Positions 25,137 to 34,656 of a stretch of DNA of 39,103 nt are shown here, piece by piece. The stretch comes from Bacteroidota bacterium (lineage in GTDB: Bacteria > Bacteroidota > Ignavibacteria > Kryptoniales > JAKASW01), in assembly GCA_021794075.1 (NCBI GenBank), contig JAJYRM010000029.1:1-39103 (forward strand). The letters run 5' to 3'. How positions within the stretch are numbered: position 1 is the first letter of the stretch; every line of letters starts with the position of its first letter. Below the pieces are notes generated by a model. The model saw nothing but the letters and a program-made list of their open reading frames with translations. It was not told the origin of the DNA and searched no databases. The translations under genes and the position numbers were made by a program.

Positions 25137-25209
25137 TACTATCTTTCTCCTTCAATCCTATGGAACGGTCTCACATGACATTACGACAACTAATTCCAGG
25201 ATCGAGAAA

Positions 25210-26514
25210 ATGACCTCGCGCATCAAGCAGCTGTTTCGAAATTTCCATCGCTCTTTCTGGGTTGCCAACACGTTGGAGCTCTTTGAGCGCCTTGCATACT
25301 ACGCGCAACAGGTTGTGATGATTATTTTTCTCCGCAATCATCTCAAGTTCAGTGAGATTGATGCCGGCGCGCTATCGTCAATATTCGGTGGATTCGTTTA
25401 TCTCCTTCCAATCTTCGCGGGGACTTTTGCCGACAAGTATGGTTTTAGAAAGGCTTTTTCGTTTGCATTCCTTGTCATGATGATTGGGTATTTCCTGATC
25501 GGTTCCGTGGGGACACCGATGCTTTCCGGCGTTTCGAGTTTAATCCCACTCTTTTGGCTTCTCGCAATACTTCTCATTTTCACTGCAGTCGGCGAATCTT
25601 TTATCAAACCGTCTGTGCTCGGTACGATCGCTCTCTCGACGACTCCGGAGAATAAATCTCTCGGCTACGCGATCTATTATATGCTAGTGAATGTCGGCGG
25701 CGCGATCGGGCCTCTCATAGCTTACTTTTTCAGGGAACGTGTAGGGATTCAGTCGGTTTACATGGTCTCCGCCACCTCATGCGCCCTGATGTTTATCGGC
25801 ACTCTGATATTTTACAAGAATCCCGAAGCACAACTCGCGATGGAACAGCCGGGTCTCGGCAAAAAGCTCGGCGACATGGCGAAGGTTCTTGTCAACGGGA
25901 GGTTCATGGTGTTTCTCCTGATTTTCTCCCTCTATTGGATAATGTTCTGGCAGACCTTCGTAATAATACCGATGTACGTCACCGATTTCATTTCAAAGAG
26001 CGCTCCCTTCGAGCTGATTGAATCTGTAGATGCCTGGGCGATAATTGTATTGCAGGTGATCGTCAACAGGATGACTCGGAAGTTGCCGCCGGTGACAGCG
26101 ATCGTCGTCGGCTTTGCAGTTTCTACATTGACCTGGCTTGTCATTGCCATTCATCCTACGATTTGGATGATAGTCGCGGCGCTTGTGGTGTGGTCGATCG
26201 GCGAGATGACCCAGGCACCGAGATATTATGAGTACATTGCGGATCACGCTCCGAAAGGGCAGGAAGCGCTTTTCCAGGGGTACGCGTTCCTTCCGATCGC
26301 AATTGCGTGGTTTATCGGGGGAACATTTGGGGCGTGGCTCTACGCTACGACGACGAAGGGGCTGCTTGTCAAAGTCGCCGGTGGAGTCCATGTCCTTGGC
26401 CAGCCAACCGCCATATGGTTCGTCCTCACCGCCATCGGAGTGTTGGCGACGATCCTGATGCTCGGGTACAACTCTTACATTACGAGAAAAGATAAAGAGG
26501 CAATCGCGCAATAG
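25210..26514 (+). CDS. POT/PTR-family transporter (MFS)
   Basis: The 434-residue protein has about twelve helices. LELFERLAYY at 22-31 is the ExFERxxYY motif of proton-dependent oligopeptide transporters, where the acidic and basic residues take part in proton coupling. AGTFADKYGFRKAF matches the MFS loop 2-3 motif and YAIYYMLVNVGGAIGP the helix 4-5 region. Substrates in the family include di- and tripeptides, but also nitrate and other solutes, so the cargo is open. A GTG at 25117 would add 31 residues of atypical sequence; the ATG at 25210 gives the normal N-terminus and lies downstream of the possible promoter. It is divergent from the phosphoesterase gene. Confidence 0.8.
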   Translation: MTSRIKQLFRNFHRSFWVANTLELFERLAYYAQQVVMIIFLRNHLKFSEIDAGALSSIFGGFVYLLPIFAGTFADKYGFRKAFSFAFLVMMIGYFLIGSVGTPMLSGVSSLIPLFWLLAILLIFTAVGESFIKPSVLGTIALSTTPENKSLGYAIYYMLVNVGGAIGPLIAYFFRERVGIQSVYMVSATSCALMFIGTLIFYKNPEAQLAMEQPGLGKKLGDMAKVLVNGRFMVFLLIFSLYWIMFWQTFVIIPMYVTDFISKSAPFELIESVDAWAIIVLQVIVNRMTRKLPPVTAIVVGFAVSTLTWLVIAIHPTIWMIVAALVVWSIGEMTQAPRYYEYIADHAPKGQEALFQGYAFLPIAIAWFIGGTFGAWLYATTTKGLLVKVAGGVHVLGQPTAIWFVLTAIGVLATILMLGYNSYITRKDKEAIAQ

Positions 26515-26654
26515 GGTATTCTATAGATGGATCCAAAGTGATTCAGGACACACCCCGATTCTTAATAGGGAGAGCGTTTTGGAAAGTTGGCTGCCAATTT
26601 CCTAAATTGACACCAGTTCTGATTTGTTTTTGCGTCGGCTGGTAGGAGGGAAAA

Positions 26655-26679
26655 CCGGGTTGGTAATGGATGAACCCGG
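26655..26679 (+). promoter_or_regulatory. Stem-loop in the leader of the pilin-like gene
   Basis: CCGGGTT (26655-26661) pairs perfectly with AACCCGG (26673-26679) around 11 bases, 33 bases before the ATG. It could stabilise the message or shape translation; there is no T run. Confidence 0.35.
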
Positions 26680-26712
26680 AAATTGAGTCGACACTGAAAT
26701 ACGGAGATACCT

Positions 26713-27150
26713 ATGGGAACTCAGCAGTTGTTGCTGATAGTCCTTGGAGTCGTTATAGTCGGCGTCGCTATTGCCGTCGGTATAACGCTTTTCAAGAGTA
26801 ATGCGGAAGCTACTAACCGTGATCAGGTAATTAGCGATCTCGAAAATTTGGGATCCGTCGCGCAGAAGTACTACCGAAAACCTACCTCGTTCGGAGGAGG
26901 AGAAGGAGACTTCGCGAACTTCAGCCTTCCCCCGCTTGATACCGGAAACGGAAATGGAAGTTACTCGTTATCCGCGTCGCAGCCGAGCGGAACAGGATAC
27001 GTAGCGGGGAGCGTCGCGCCAATCAGCGGTTCCCAACAAGTCATATACATTGTCGGATGTGGAAATGAACTTGGTAATAATGGGACTGATCCGGTCAAAG
27101 CCATGTTGAGGGTAACAGCAGATTCGCTCGATATCAGCGTTATGAATTGA
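26713..27150 (+). CDS. Short pilin-like membrane-anchored protein
   Basis: The 145-residue protein begins with MGTQQ and an N-terminal hydrophobic helix (about 5-28), then an alpha-helical stretch with NRDQVISDLENLGSVAQKYY and a Gly/Ser/Asn-rich beta-like tail. This layout is like type IV pilins: a long hydrophobic first helix running into an amphipathic one, followed by a small globular head. However, it lacks the basic prepilin leader and the Glu after the cleavage site, so prepilin peptidase processing is unlikely. Proteins of this style, starting MGTQQLLLIVLGV, are familiar to me from FCB-group genomes without a known role. GGAG lies seven bases before the ATG. It stands alone with convergent and unrelated neighbours. 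Confidence 0.6.
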   Translation: MGTQQLLLIVLGVVIVGVAIAVGITLFKSNAEATNRDQVISDLENLGSVAQKYYRKPTSFGGGEGDFANFSLPPLDTGNGNGSYSLSASQPSGTGYVAGSVAPISGSQQVIYIVGCGNELGNNGTDPVKAMLRVTADSLDISVMN

Positions 27151-27208
27151 GCCAGCCCTGTCCTGATCCAGACTCAGCATTCGCCTGACATGATTGATGG
27201 ACGTTTGA

Positions 27209-27787
27209 TTATGCGGGCCTCAGCATGATCCCCAGTACGGAGGCCGTCAGAGCGGATACAAACAATAGCGACATTGCCCATGCCAGCCGTTTGTTTCCTG
27301 GGTGTGAGATCCAGTAACAAAGAATGGCGGATAGAAAAAGTGATTGCAGAAGGACTTCTGGAAGACCGAAGAGTTGAAGCTCAAGCGGTATTGAAGTGTA
27401 AATAATACCTTCGACTGAACCCGGCGATGGACCAAAAGTGGAAAGTATTCCCAGCCCGACAAGTAGTAGCCACATGACCGCCCATCCGTGCTTCTTGATA
27501 AAGAGGGTATCTCTAATAGGATAGAAAACCAACGCGAATATAAAGCCCCTGACGGGCTGAAGGAGGGGGCCCGCGGCGACGAGAGGATCACTTAACGGAC
27601 GCATGAATATAAGCATCTCGGGTCGCACGAATCGTTGAGCGTAGTCCAGAAATTGCATGGCGAGGAGTCCCATCACGAAGTAGGTCCCAGTGTGAACCAC
27701 CACGGTTTTGAGGGTTAATTCTCGGAACGATATGGTGCGGTGATCTTCAGCGAGTTGCATGCGATTAGCCTTCATCCAATTTGACAA
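27209..27787 (-). CDS. Small integral membrane protein, unknown function
   Basis: The 192-residue protein has about four to five hydrophobic helices (roughly 30-48, 78-92, 102-118, 140-160 and 168-188). It has polar ends and a PFxxPxRD-like loop (FYPIRDTLFIKKHGW). I do not recognise a family. The segment distribution and regular codon use suggest a real gene rather than a shadow frame. It points toward the pilin-like gene with 58 bases between the two stops. Translation could also start at the Met at residue 10. Confidence 0.55.
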   Translation of the reverse strand: MSNWMKANRMQLAEDHRTISFRELTLKTVVVHTGTYFVMGLLAMQFLDYAQRFVRPEMLIFMRPLSDPLVAAGPLLQPVRGFIFALVFYPIRDTLFIKKHGWAVMWLLLVGLGILSTFGPSPGSVEGIIYTSIPLELQLFGLPEVLLQSLFLSAILCYWISHPGNKRLAWAMSLLFVSALTASVLGIMLRPA

Positions 27788-28167
27788 TCAGGAATCAAGC
27801 AAGATTGGGGATGGTCCTTAGTCACAAATGGTGAGTCGTTGCCCTAATTCCCAAGTGCGGAGTAATACTATTCTATAAAGGGAAGAAATGCAAGGTGCGC
27901 GTCCTGACAGGGAGCATGACCGGAACCGTTCGAAGCTTTGCGAAGTTGCTCGGTGAATTTACAAAACCTCGTTACGGTTACAAGTTGAAACCAATTTGAT
28001 CGGAAATCGGATACTGATGTGATTATGAAACCGCAGAGTCCTTGCCTTGTCGAGCAGGAGAGCATGGCTGTCCGAAAGTTTGTCAATCGCCGCAATGCGC
28101 TGAAGTCTTTTGTAGACCTGGATTATTCCCGCAGCATGCGGGGGTGGACGACGTACCATAGTGTTCT
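27788..28167. other. Intergenic stretch before the FAD dehydrogenase gene
   Basis: About 380 bases between divergent genes. The minus-strand frames at 27868-28095 and 27959-28159 have no known features. I see nothing else, apart from the promoter candidate at its right edge. Confidence 0.45.
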
Positions 28168-28196
28168 TTGAAAATGGCAGACTCGTTCTTTAATTT
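28168..28196 (+). promoter_or_regulatory. Possible sigma70-type promoter for the FAD dehydrogenase operon
   Basis: TTGAAA (28168-28173) and TAATTT (28191-28196) are 17 bases apart. The start codon is 29 bases downstream, with GGAGG in between. Confidence 0.4.
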
Positions 28197-28225
28197 CATT
28201 CGCAGGTGATAGGAGGGAAGGACTC

Positions 28226-29842
28226 ATGCCGGCAAATTATCAATCGGACATAATAGTAGTCGGGGGCGGACTCGCTGGCCTTGCCGCGGCTTACGATCTT
28301 ATAGGGTACGACAAAAAGGTGCTGCTAATCGAAAGGGACACTCCGAAGAATATCGGCGGTCTTGCCAGGAAATCGTTTGGGGGGATCATGTTTGTCGGTT
28401 CTGCGGAACAGCGAAGGTCGAGGATCAAGGATTCGCCGGAACTGGCCTGGTCAGATTGGCAGAGCTATGCTGAGTTTGAAGAGAACGATTTTCTACCGCG
28501 CGAATGGGCAAAGTTTTACGTAGACAATTCCATCCCATTCATATACGAGTGGCTCAAGAGAAAGGGAGTGAGTTTTCTGCCGGTAGTGAACTGGACGGAA
28601 CGCGGCATGAATCGTCGCGGCAATTCTCTGCCTCGATGGCACATTACATGGGGTACAGGGTTCGCAATTGTAGAAAGTGTGCTGAGAAGCCTTAAAGCTC
28701 ATCCGTCATACAAGAACCTGACGGTCGTATTCTCTCACAGAGTTGAGGATCTGGATCGAAGCGAGGGGGTGATAGTGGGCGTCTCAGGGAGGCGAGAAGA
28801 TACCGGTGAGGAATTTTTGGCCCGAGGTGAAGCGGTGATCCTCGCCTCCGGCGGTATATGCGGTGGCGACCTTGCAAAAGTGAGACAATATTGGAACAAA
28901 GAAATCGGCAAGCCGCCCGAGATTCTTTTAAACGGTTCGCATCGATATGCCGATGGACTGGTTCAAGACGCGGTCGCGAAACTTGGCGGCAGGCTCACTC
29001 ATCTCGATCAGCACTGGCACTATGCGGCGGGGGTATACCACCCGGTGCCTCAACAGACGAACGAAGGGCTTAGCCTGGTTCCTCCGCGCTCGGCGTTATG
29101 GCTCGACGCGGACGGCAGGAGATTCAGAAAACCTCCGCTCGTCAGCTATACGGACACGAGGCATCTCGTGGAAAGCATCTGCAGGACGCCCGCACAATAT
29201 TCCTGGCAGGTACTCAACTGGAAAATCGCGGTGAAGGAGCTCGCGGTGTCAGGCTCAGATTATATGACTTCAATCAGAAACAAGCAGAGGTTGAAATTTT
29301 ACTCAGAGGTTCTTTTCGGCAACAAGAATTTAGTCAGGCGGCTTCTCCGGGAATCGCGCGATTTCTTGGCGGCGGATTCACTGTCTGAGCTCGCAGACAA
29401 GATGGATGCCGCGAGCTTGCCCGGGTACAGGATCAATCGCGAAGGATTCATGAAGGACATTAAAGAATATGACGCCGAGGTCGAAGCAGGAGAAGGCAAA
29501 TTCGCGGACGAACAACTGAAGCTGATTGTCAATTTCAGGAAATATAGGGGAGATAGGTTGAGGCTTTGCAAGTTCCAGAAAATTGATGACACAAAAGCAT
29601 ATCCGCTGATTGCGATTAGAGAATTTATATTGTCTCGAAAAAGCCTCGGTGGCATCCAGACTGACCTGAAGAGTCGCGTAGTCGACGAGAAAGGTGACCC
29701 AATACCAGGTTTGTATGCCGTCGGAGAGAGCGCCGGATTTGGCGGCGGCGGTATCCACGGGAAACGTTCGTTGGAAGGTACATTTCTTGGATCATGTATC
29801 TTAACCGGCAGAGTGGCCGCAAGAGCTATCGCGAAAAATTAA
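28226..29842 (+). CDS. FAD-binding dehydrogenase (KstD/fumarate reductase flavoprotein family)
   Basis: The 538-residue protein starts with a Rossmann FAD motif, VVGGGLAGLA (11-20), with E36 at the end of the second strand for ribose binding. The C-terminal GLYAVGESAGFGGGGIHGKR and SLEGTFLG match the FAD-binding dehydrogenase group related to 3-ketosteroid dehydrogenase and flavocytochrome fumarate reductase. Members remove or add hydrogen next to a carbonyl group, but the substrate here is unknown. No signal peptide is seen, so it is cytoplasmic. GGAGG precedes the ATG. The gene ends 10 bases before a ThDP enzyme, pointing to a joint pathway. Confidence 0.85.
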   Translation: MPANYQSDIIVVGGGLAGLAAAYDLIGYDKKVLLIERDTPKNIGGLARKSFGGIMFVGSAEQRRSRIKDSPELAWSDWQSYAEFEENDFLPREWAKFYVDNSIPFIYEWLKRKGVSFLPVVNWTERGMNRRGNSLPRWHITWGTGFAIVESVLRSLKAHPSYKNLTVVFSHRVEDLDRSEGVIVGVSGRREDTGEEFLARGEAVILASGGICGGDLAKVRQYWNKEIGKPPEILLNGSHRYADGLVQDAVAKLGGRLTHLDQHWHYAAGVYHPVPQQTNEGLSLVPPRSALWLDADGRRFRKPPLVSYTDTRHLVESICRTPAQYSWQVLNWKIAVKELAVSGSDYMTSIRNKQRLKFYSEVLFGNKNLVRRLLRESRDFLAADSLSELADKMDAASLPGYRINREGFMKDIKEYDAEVEAGEGKFADEQLKLIVNFRKYRGDRLRLCKFQKIDDTKAYPLIAIREFILSRKSLGGIQTDLKSRVVDEKGDPIPGLYAVGESAGFGGGGIHGKRSLEGTFLGSCILTGRVAARAIAKN

Positions 29843-29852
29843 GGAGGCGGTC

Positions 29853-31583
29853 ATGAAGATTACGGGCGCGGCACTTGCCGTTTACGCACTGGAACAACTC
29901 CCGATCAGATACACATTCGGTATTCCCGGCGTTCACAACACCGAATTATATGACGAGCTGGCGAGCTCAAGAAAGATCCGACCGATACTAGTCACACACG
30001 AAGCTGGAGCGTCGTTCATCGCCGACGGGATAAGCCGGACATCCGGAGACATCGGTACTCTTGTCATTGTGCCCGCCGCGGGAATGACAAACGCCCTCAG
30101 CGGGATAGGAGAAGCATTTCTCGATGGAGTGCCGATGCTGATCATTTCCGGAGGTGTTCGTACCGATACAGGAAAGAGTTTTCAGCTCCATGATATTGAC
30201 CAGCAGGCTGTCCTCGCGGCCATTACCAAGAAGACGTACCGGATCACTTCGCATGATGAGATCGTCCCCACGATTCTTGGAGCGTACCACATTGCAGTTT
30301 CGGGGAAACCCGGCCCGGTTTTCATTGAGATTCCTGCGGACATACAACTCTTTCCCGGCGATGGCGGGAGTTATAAGTCGCACCGTGTGCAGCCCTCCGC
30401 TCGATCCGGCTTTAGCGACGAGAAAATCAGTGAAGCCGTGCAGCTATTGAGAGCCGCGCGCCATCCGGGCATCTTCGCGGGCTGGGGGGCAAGGTATTCT
30501 ACCGATTTGTTGATCCGACTTGCCGAATCGCTCTCGGCGCCGGTGGCGACAACTCTTCAGGGGCTGTCTGTTTTTCCCGGGGATCATCAGTTGTTTGTCG
30601 GTATGGGGTTTAGCCGCGCTGCGGTACCTGCCGCTGAGAATGCCTTCAAGAATTGTGATTGCCTCCTCGCGGTGGGCGTGCGATTCGCGGAGATACCTAC
30701 CGGCAGTTTCGGCGCGAAAGTCCCGGAGAACCTGATTCACATCGATATTGATCCTGCCGTCCTCGGAAGGAACTATCCCGCGAGAGTCGCAATAGAAGGC
30801 GATGCTCGCGAAGTCCTTGAAAAAATTTCTCAAGAATTTGCGAAGTTGAAACCGATTACGTCAAGGAGGAATGTGGCCGGTCGAATCGAAAAGGACCGGA
30901 AGGCCTACTCCAAAGAGTGGGAAGAGCTCAAGACCACTCGAGTCAACCCAGCGAGGTTCTTCCATGAACTTCGTGCGCAGTTGACCAGCCCCGCGGTGAT
31001 CGCGGTCGACGACGGCAATCATACCTATCTCACCGCCGAACTGTTTACTTCCCTGAAGTCAGATATTGTCATCACGCCGACGGACTTCAATTGCATGGGG
31101 TATGCTGTTCCAGCCGCGATCGGAGCAAAACTCGCGAATCCAGACAAGCATGTCGTCGGGATAGTCGGCGACGGCTCATTCATGATGACGTGTATGGAAA
31201 TTGTCACGGCAGTCCGTGAGAAGCTCGGTATTGTGTACTTTGTCTTCAACGACGGGGAGCTCTCGCAGATTTCACAGAGTCAGAAGATCACGTATAACAG
31301 AAAGACTTGTACTGTTCTGGAAAAGCTCGATTGGGAAGGTCTCGCCAGCACTGTCGGCGCGGAGTACCTGGAGATTGCGACAGACAAAGACTTGAAGTCG
31401 GTAATTGAAAACGCGCTTGATTTGAGCGCCGGTGGAATGCCGGTGATCGTTGACGTAGAAGTGGACTATTCAAAACGCACGAGGTTCACGATGGGAGTAG
31501 TCAAAACCGTCGCCCGGAAATTTTCCACTTCGGCCAAGCTGCACTTCGCGAAGCGAATCGTGAAACGCAAAATTACGGGGTGA
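29853..31583 (+). CDS. Thiamine-diphosphate-dependent enzyme (acetolactate synthase-like)
   Basis: The 576-residue protein has the three domains of the ThDP decarboxylase/acetolactate synthase family. E50 in THEAGASF is the conserved cofactor-activating glutamate. GDGS (439-442) followed by ND (466-467) forms the Mg-ThDP site, with Asp in the usual second Asn position. The middle domain (about 190-330) has the Rossmann-like FAGWGARYS pattern. Members carry out decarboxylation, carboligation or C-C cleavage of 2-keto compounds. No small regulatory subunit (IlvN) follows, which argues against a biosynthetic acetolactate synthase. It shares an operon with the FAD dehydrogenase; AAGGAGG lies just before the ATG. 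The basic tail RIVKRKITG is unusual. Confidence 0.82.
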   Translation: MKITGAALAVYALEQLPIRYTFGIPGVHNTELYDELASSRKIRPILVTHEAGASFIADGISRTSGDIGTLVIVPAAGMTNALSGIGEAFLDGVPMLIISGGVRTDTGKSFQLHDIDQQAVLAAITKKTYRITSHDEIVPTILGAYHIAVSGKPGPVFIEIPADIQLFPGDGGSYKSHRVQPSARSGFSDEKISEAVQLLRAARHPGIFAGWGARYSTDLLIRLAESLSAPVATTLQGLSVFPGDHQLFVGMGFSRAAVPAAENAFKNCDCLLAVGVRFAEIPTGSFGAKVPENLIHIDIDPAVLGRNYPARVAIEGDAREVLEKISQEFAKLKPITSRRNVAGRIEKDRKAYSKEWEELKTTRVNPARFFHELRAQLTSPAVIAVDDGNHTYLTAELFTSLKSDIVITPTDFNCMGYAVPAAIGAKLANPDKHVVGIVGDGSFMMTCMEIVTAVREKLGIVYFVFNDGELSQISQSQKITYNRKTCTVLEKLDWEGLASTVGAEYLEIATDKDLKSVIENALDLSAGGMPVIVDVEVDYSKRTRFTMGVVKTVARKFSTSAKLHFAKRIVKRKITG

Positions 31584-31722
31584 ATGGTCCAACTCATTTT
31601 TGTAAGTTCATAGCGAAGTAATCATGAACATTATCCTGTGATATGCGCAGTACCTTTTTGAACACCAGAGGGGTAGCCGAACAAATCCCGTTCACACAAA
31701 AGACATTTAGCGAGATACTCCC

Positions 31723-33708
31723 ATGAAATTCATGACTCGTCTCATCCTAGTGGCATCGTTTGCATTGTTGTCTGTCCCGGTTGCCGCGCAACCTTTGCCT
31801 AGGCCTTTCCAGCTCAAAGACCTAAGGAAGATTGTAAACATCTCGAGCCCGGCAATTTCACCGAACGGGAAGGAGATCGCATTTATCACCTCGCGCGCCG
31901 ATTGGAAAAAGGATAAGCGAGTTCCGGAAATAATGCTAGTCAATGCCGTGACCGGTTCAATGCGGAGCCTGAGTTATGATCGTGAGGATATCTCGAATCT
32001 CCGCTGGTCTCCGGACGGAAAAAGTCTTGCCTTCATAGCGTGGGATACGCGCTCGAAGAAAGCCCAAATATTTGTCATGCCGATGGACGGGGGAGATCCT
32101 GTAAGGATTACGGACGCAAAAACCGGCGTGTCGGAATTCTCGTGGAGCCCAAATGGATCCGAGATCGCTTTCGTCGCTCAGGATACGATTCCTAATCCAG
32201 AAGCTATCAAACATCACGAGGACGCATTCAGAGTTACCGAAAACGATTACACTGTGAGAGCGGCCGTACAGCCGTGGCACATTTGGATAATATCTGCAAA
32301 CGGTGGGACGCCGAAGCGTCTTACCGAAGGGACTTGGAGTCTCAATACGAACAAAGGGATGATAACCCCGCTTGCATGGACTCCTGACGGCAGCGCGATT
32401 ACTTTCGCGCGTTTCCCGGATGTTTGGTACGGCGATGTCTGGGGATCCACGATTGCGCGTGTGAACGTAAGGAGTGGAAAGGTCACGACTATCGTTCCAG
32501 ATACCGCGTCCATTGAGCCGGTGTACGCGCCCGGAAGCGAGATACTCGCGTTCATGCGTCCGCGCGACGGTGACCTCAATGATGGCAACGCGGTTTATGT
32601 TGATGAGAACGGAAAAATATTCAATCCTACTCGAGAACTTAACCGGAACATCGATCAATTCGGATGGCTTCCGGGAGGGAAGGAGCTTCTTCTTACTGGC
32701 CAGAAGGGGACAAAGTCTGTCATGTGGCTCCAGCCGTTAAACGGTCCGGCGAAGGAGCTGAATCTCGGTGACGTAATGCCTGGCGGCAGCATTAGCATAT
32801 CGAGCAATGGCGCAATAGCGTTCGTAGGGAACACTCCGAATCATCCGGGCGAACTTTATTTTATGAACTCCTTGGAGTCTATGCCTGTTAAGCTTACACA
32901 TTTCAACTCGTTTGTCGACTCACTGTCGCTCGGCAAGGTGGAGAGCGTTAGCTGGATCGGTCCGGAAGGGTTCAAAGAAGACGGCGTCCTGAACTATCCC
33001 GTCGATTTCAAGGAGGGAAAGAAATACCCGATGGTGCTTGTGATTCACGGCGGACCCGAAGGTGCTTCGACGATAAGCTTTTCGTCACTCGTACAGCTTC
33101 TCGCCGCGCGCGGATTTTTTGTGTTCCAACCGAACTATCGCGGAAGTACGAACCTCGGCAATGCCTATCAGCACGCGCTCTACAGAGACACGGGCAAGGG
33201 GCCGGGTGAGGATGTGATGGCGGGGCTCGCGAAGATCGAAGCGACCGGGATGATAAACACTAACCTGATCGGAATTTCCGGCTGGTCTTACGGCGGGTAC
33301 ATGACTTCCTGGCTAAACGGTTATTATCCGGACAAGTGGAAGGCCGCGGTCGAAGGAGCGGCCCTGAACGACTGGGTCATGGATTACGCCATCTCTTTCT
33401 ACCAGGCCGGTGATACTTATTTCTTCGGCGGCTCTCCATGGGTAAGAAAGTATTGGAAAATCTGGCGCGATCAATCCCCGATTATTTTCGCGCCGCGAGT
33501 GAAAGCTCCGACCCTTATCATGGGCGATGCCGGAGACTCGAATGTTCCGATCGTAAACAGCTATGAAATGTTCCACGCGCTTAAGGATAATGGTGTGCAA
33601 ACGGAGTTCTATGTCTATCCAGCCAACTCGCATTTCCCGGGCGACATTGTGCATACAACAGATGTTTACAGAAGGTGGGTCGACTGGATGGTGAAGTACC
33701 TTAAGTGA
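31723..33708 (+). CDS. Secreted S9-family peptidase (prolyl oligopeptidase / acylaminoacyl peptidase type)
   Basis: The 661-residue protein has a signal peptide (hydrophobic 7-20, likely cut after VAAQ near 23). A seven-bladed WD40-like propeller of short repeats follows (ISPNGKEIAF, WSPDGKSLAF, WSPNGSEIAF, WTPDGSAITF), then an alpha/beta hydrolase domain from about 420. The triad is S522 (GWSYGGYM), D605 (GDAGDSNVP) and H637 (NSHFPGD), with HGGPEG forming the oxyanion region. Such enzymes cut short peptides, often after proline or from acylated ends, in the periplasm or outside the cell. Peptides released could feed the POT transporter upstream, though the two are not in one operon. Confidence 0.93.
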   Translation: MKFMTRLILVASFALLSVPVAAQPLPRPFQLKDLRKIVNISSPAISPNGKEIAFITSRADWKKDKRVPEIMLVNAVTGSMRSLSYDREDISNLRWSPDGKSLAFIAWDTRSKKAQIFVMPMDGGDPVRITDAKTGVSEFSWSPNGSEIAFVAQDTIPNPEAIKHHEDAFRVTENDYTVRAAVQPWHIWIISANGGTPKRLTEGTWSLNTNKGMITPLAWTPDGSAITFARFPDVWYGDVWGSTIARVNVRSGKVTTIVPDTASIEPVYAPGSEILAFMRPRDGDLNDGNAVYVDENGKIFNPTRELNRNIDQFGWLPGGKELLLTGQKGTKSVMWLQPLNGPAKELNLGDVMPGGSISISSNGAIAFVGNTPNHPGELYFMNSLESMPVKLTHFNSFVDSLSLGKVESVSWIGPEGFKEDGVLNYPVDFKEGKKYPMVLVIHGGPEGASTISFSSLVQLLAARGFFVFQPNYRGSTNLGNAYQHALYRDTGKGPGEDVMAGLAKIEATGMINTNLIGISGWSYGGYMTSWLNGYYPDKWKAAVEGAALNDWVMDYAISFYQAGDTYFFGGSPWVRKYWKIWRDQSPIIFAPRVKAPTLIMGDAGDSNVPIVNSYEMFHALKDNGVQTEFYVYPANSHFPGDIVHTTDVYRRWVDWMVKYLK

Positions 33709-33766
33709 AGTTCATGAATCGACTACTACTAGAGAAAAGTACAAAAGAAAGAGACACAACAATTTG

Positions 33767-34546
33767 ATGTTGACGTTAGAAATGAAAGATGTCTCATGGA
33801 AGCGGGACGGTAAGTATATACTTCGAAATATTAACTGGAGGATTGAACCTGGCGAGCATTGGGCGGTCATCGGATTGAACGGGTCTGGCAAGACTTCGCT
33901 TCTGGGAATAATCAGCGGTTACATTTTCCCTTCGGAAGGCGAAGTGTCTCTCCTCGGAAGGAAGTTCGGAAGCTGCGACCTGAGGGAGCTTCGTAAGTCG
34001 ATCGGATGGGTGAGCTCTTCACTTCAGGAAAATCTTCTGGTGGAAGAGAAAGTCGAGGACATAGTTCTCAGCGGACGGTTCGCCAGCATCGGTTTGTACG
34101 ACACGCCTTCGAAACGGGATCGGAAAAGGGCTTCGGAACTGATTGCGCAATTCGGATGCTCCGAATTCAAGGACAGGACGTACTCTACTCTGTCGCAGGG
34201 AGAAAAGCAGCGGGTCATTCTCGCGAGATCGCTGATGAACAATCCAAAGGTCCTTATCCTGGACGAGCCATGTACGGGGCTGGACATCTTTGCAAGGGAG
34301 CATTTCCTGGCTGGCATAGACGCCATTTCCCGATCGGGAAACTCTCCCGTTATGCTCTACGTCTCCCATCACGTAGAGGAAATCCTTCCGGTCTTCAATC
34401 GCACGCTGCTCCTGCGGAAGGGAAGAGTGCATTCTTCGGGAGAGACGAGACATGTCCTGAGCGGATCAAACCTGACGGATTTCTTCGAGAATCCCCTGGA
34501 AATTGCGTGGAGAAACGGAAGACTGAGGATTCACCTCCAACTTTGA
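33767..34546 (+). CDS. Lone ABC ATPase (YlmA/ModF-like)
   Basis: The 259-residue protein holds one complete ABC domain: Walker A GLNGSGKT (36-43), signature LSQGEKQR (142-149), Walker B VLILDEP (162-168) and the switch histidine H201. No membrane segment or permease gene is nearby. Orphan ATPases of this kind (YlmA, half of ModF) have unclear roles; some may act in transport with distant permeases, others in the cytoplasm. A TTG at 33764 lies one codon before the ATG, so the start is uncertain by a single residue. It lies 58 bases after the S9 peptidase and faces lptG. Confidence 0.85.
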   Translation: MLTLEMKDVSWKRDGKYILRNINWRIEPGEHWAVIGLNGSGKTSLLGIISGYIFPSEGEVSLLGRKFGSCDLRELRKSIGWVSSSLQENLLVEEKVEDIVLSGRFASIGLYDTPSKRDRKRASELIAQFGCSEFKDRTYSTLSQGEKQRVILARSLMNNPKVLILDEPCTGLDIFAREHFLAGIDAISRSGNSPVMLYVSHHVEEILPVFNRTLLLRKGRVHSSGETRHVLSGSNLTDFFENPLEIAWRNGRLRIHLQL

Positions 34547-34656
34547 TGGTGTGTTTTAAGTGATCAAGTCTTCACGAGGAGGTTTGCGCTTAATCCTTGA
34601 TATTTAAGAGGTTGTAATGGCAGAACGGGTGCTGATTCTTTATCGCTTTGCCGACG

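Noticed and set aside
26607-26612. TTGACA as a promoter -35 box for the pilin-like gene
   Set aside because: No -10 box is found 15-19 bases downstream.
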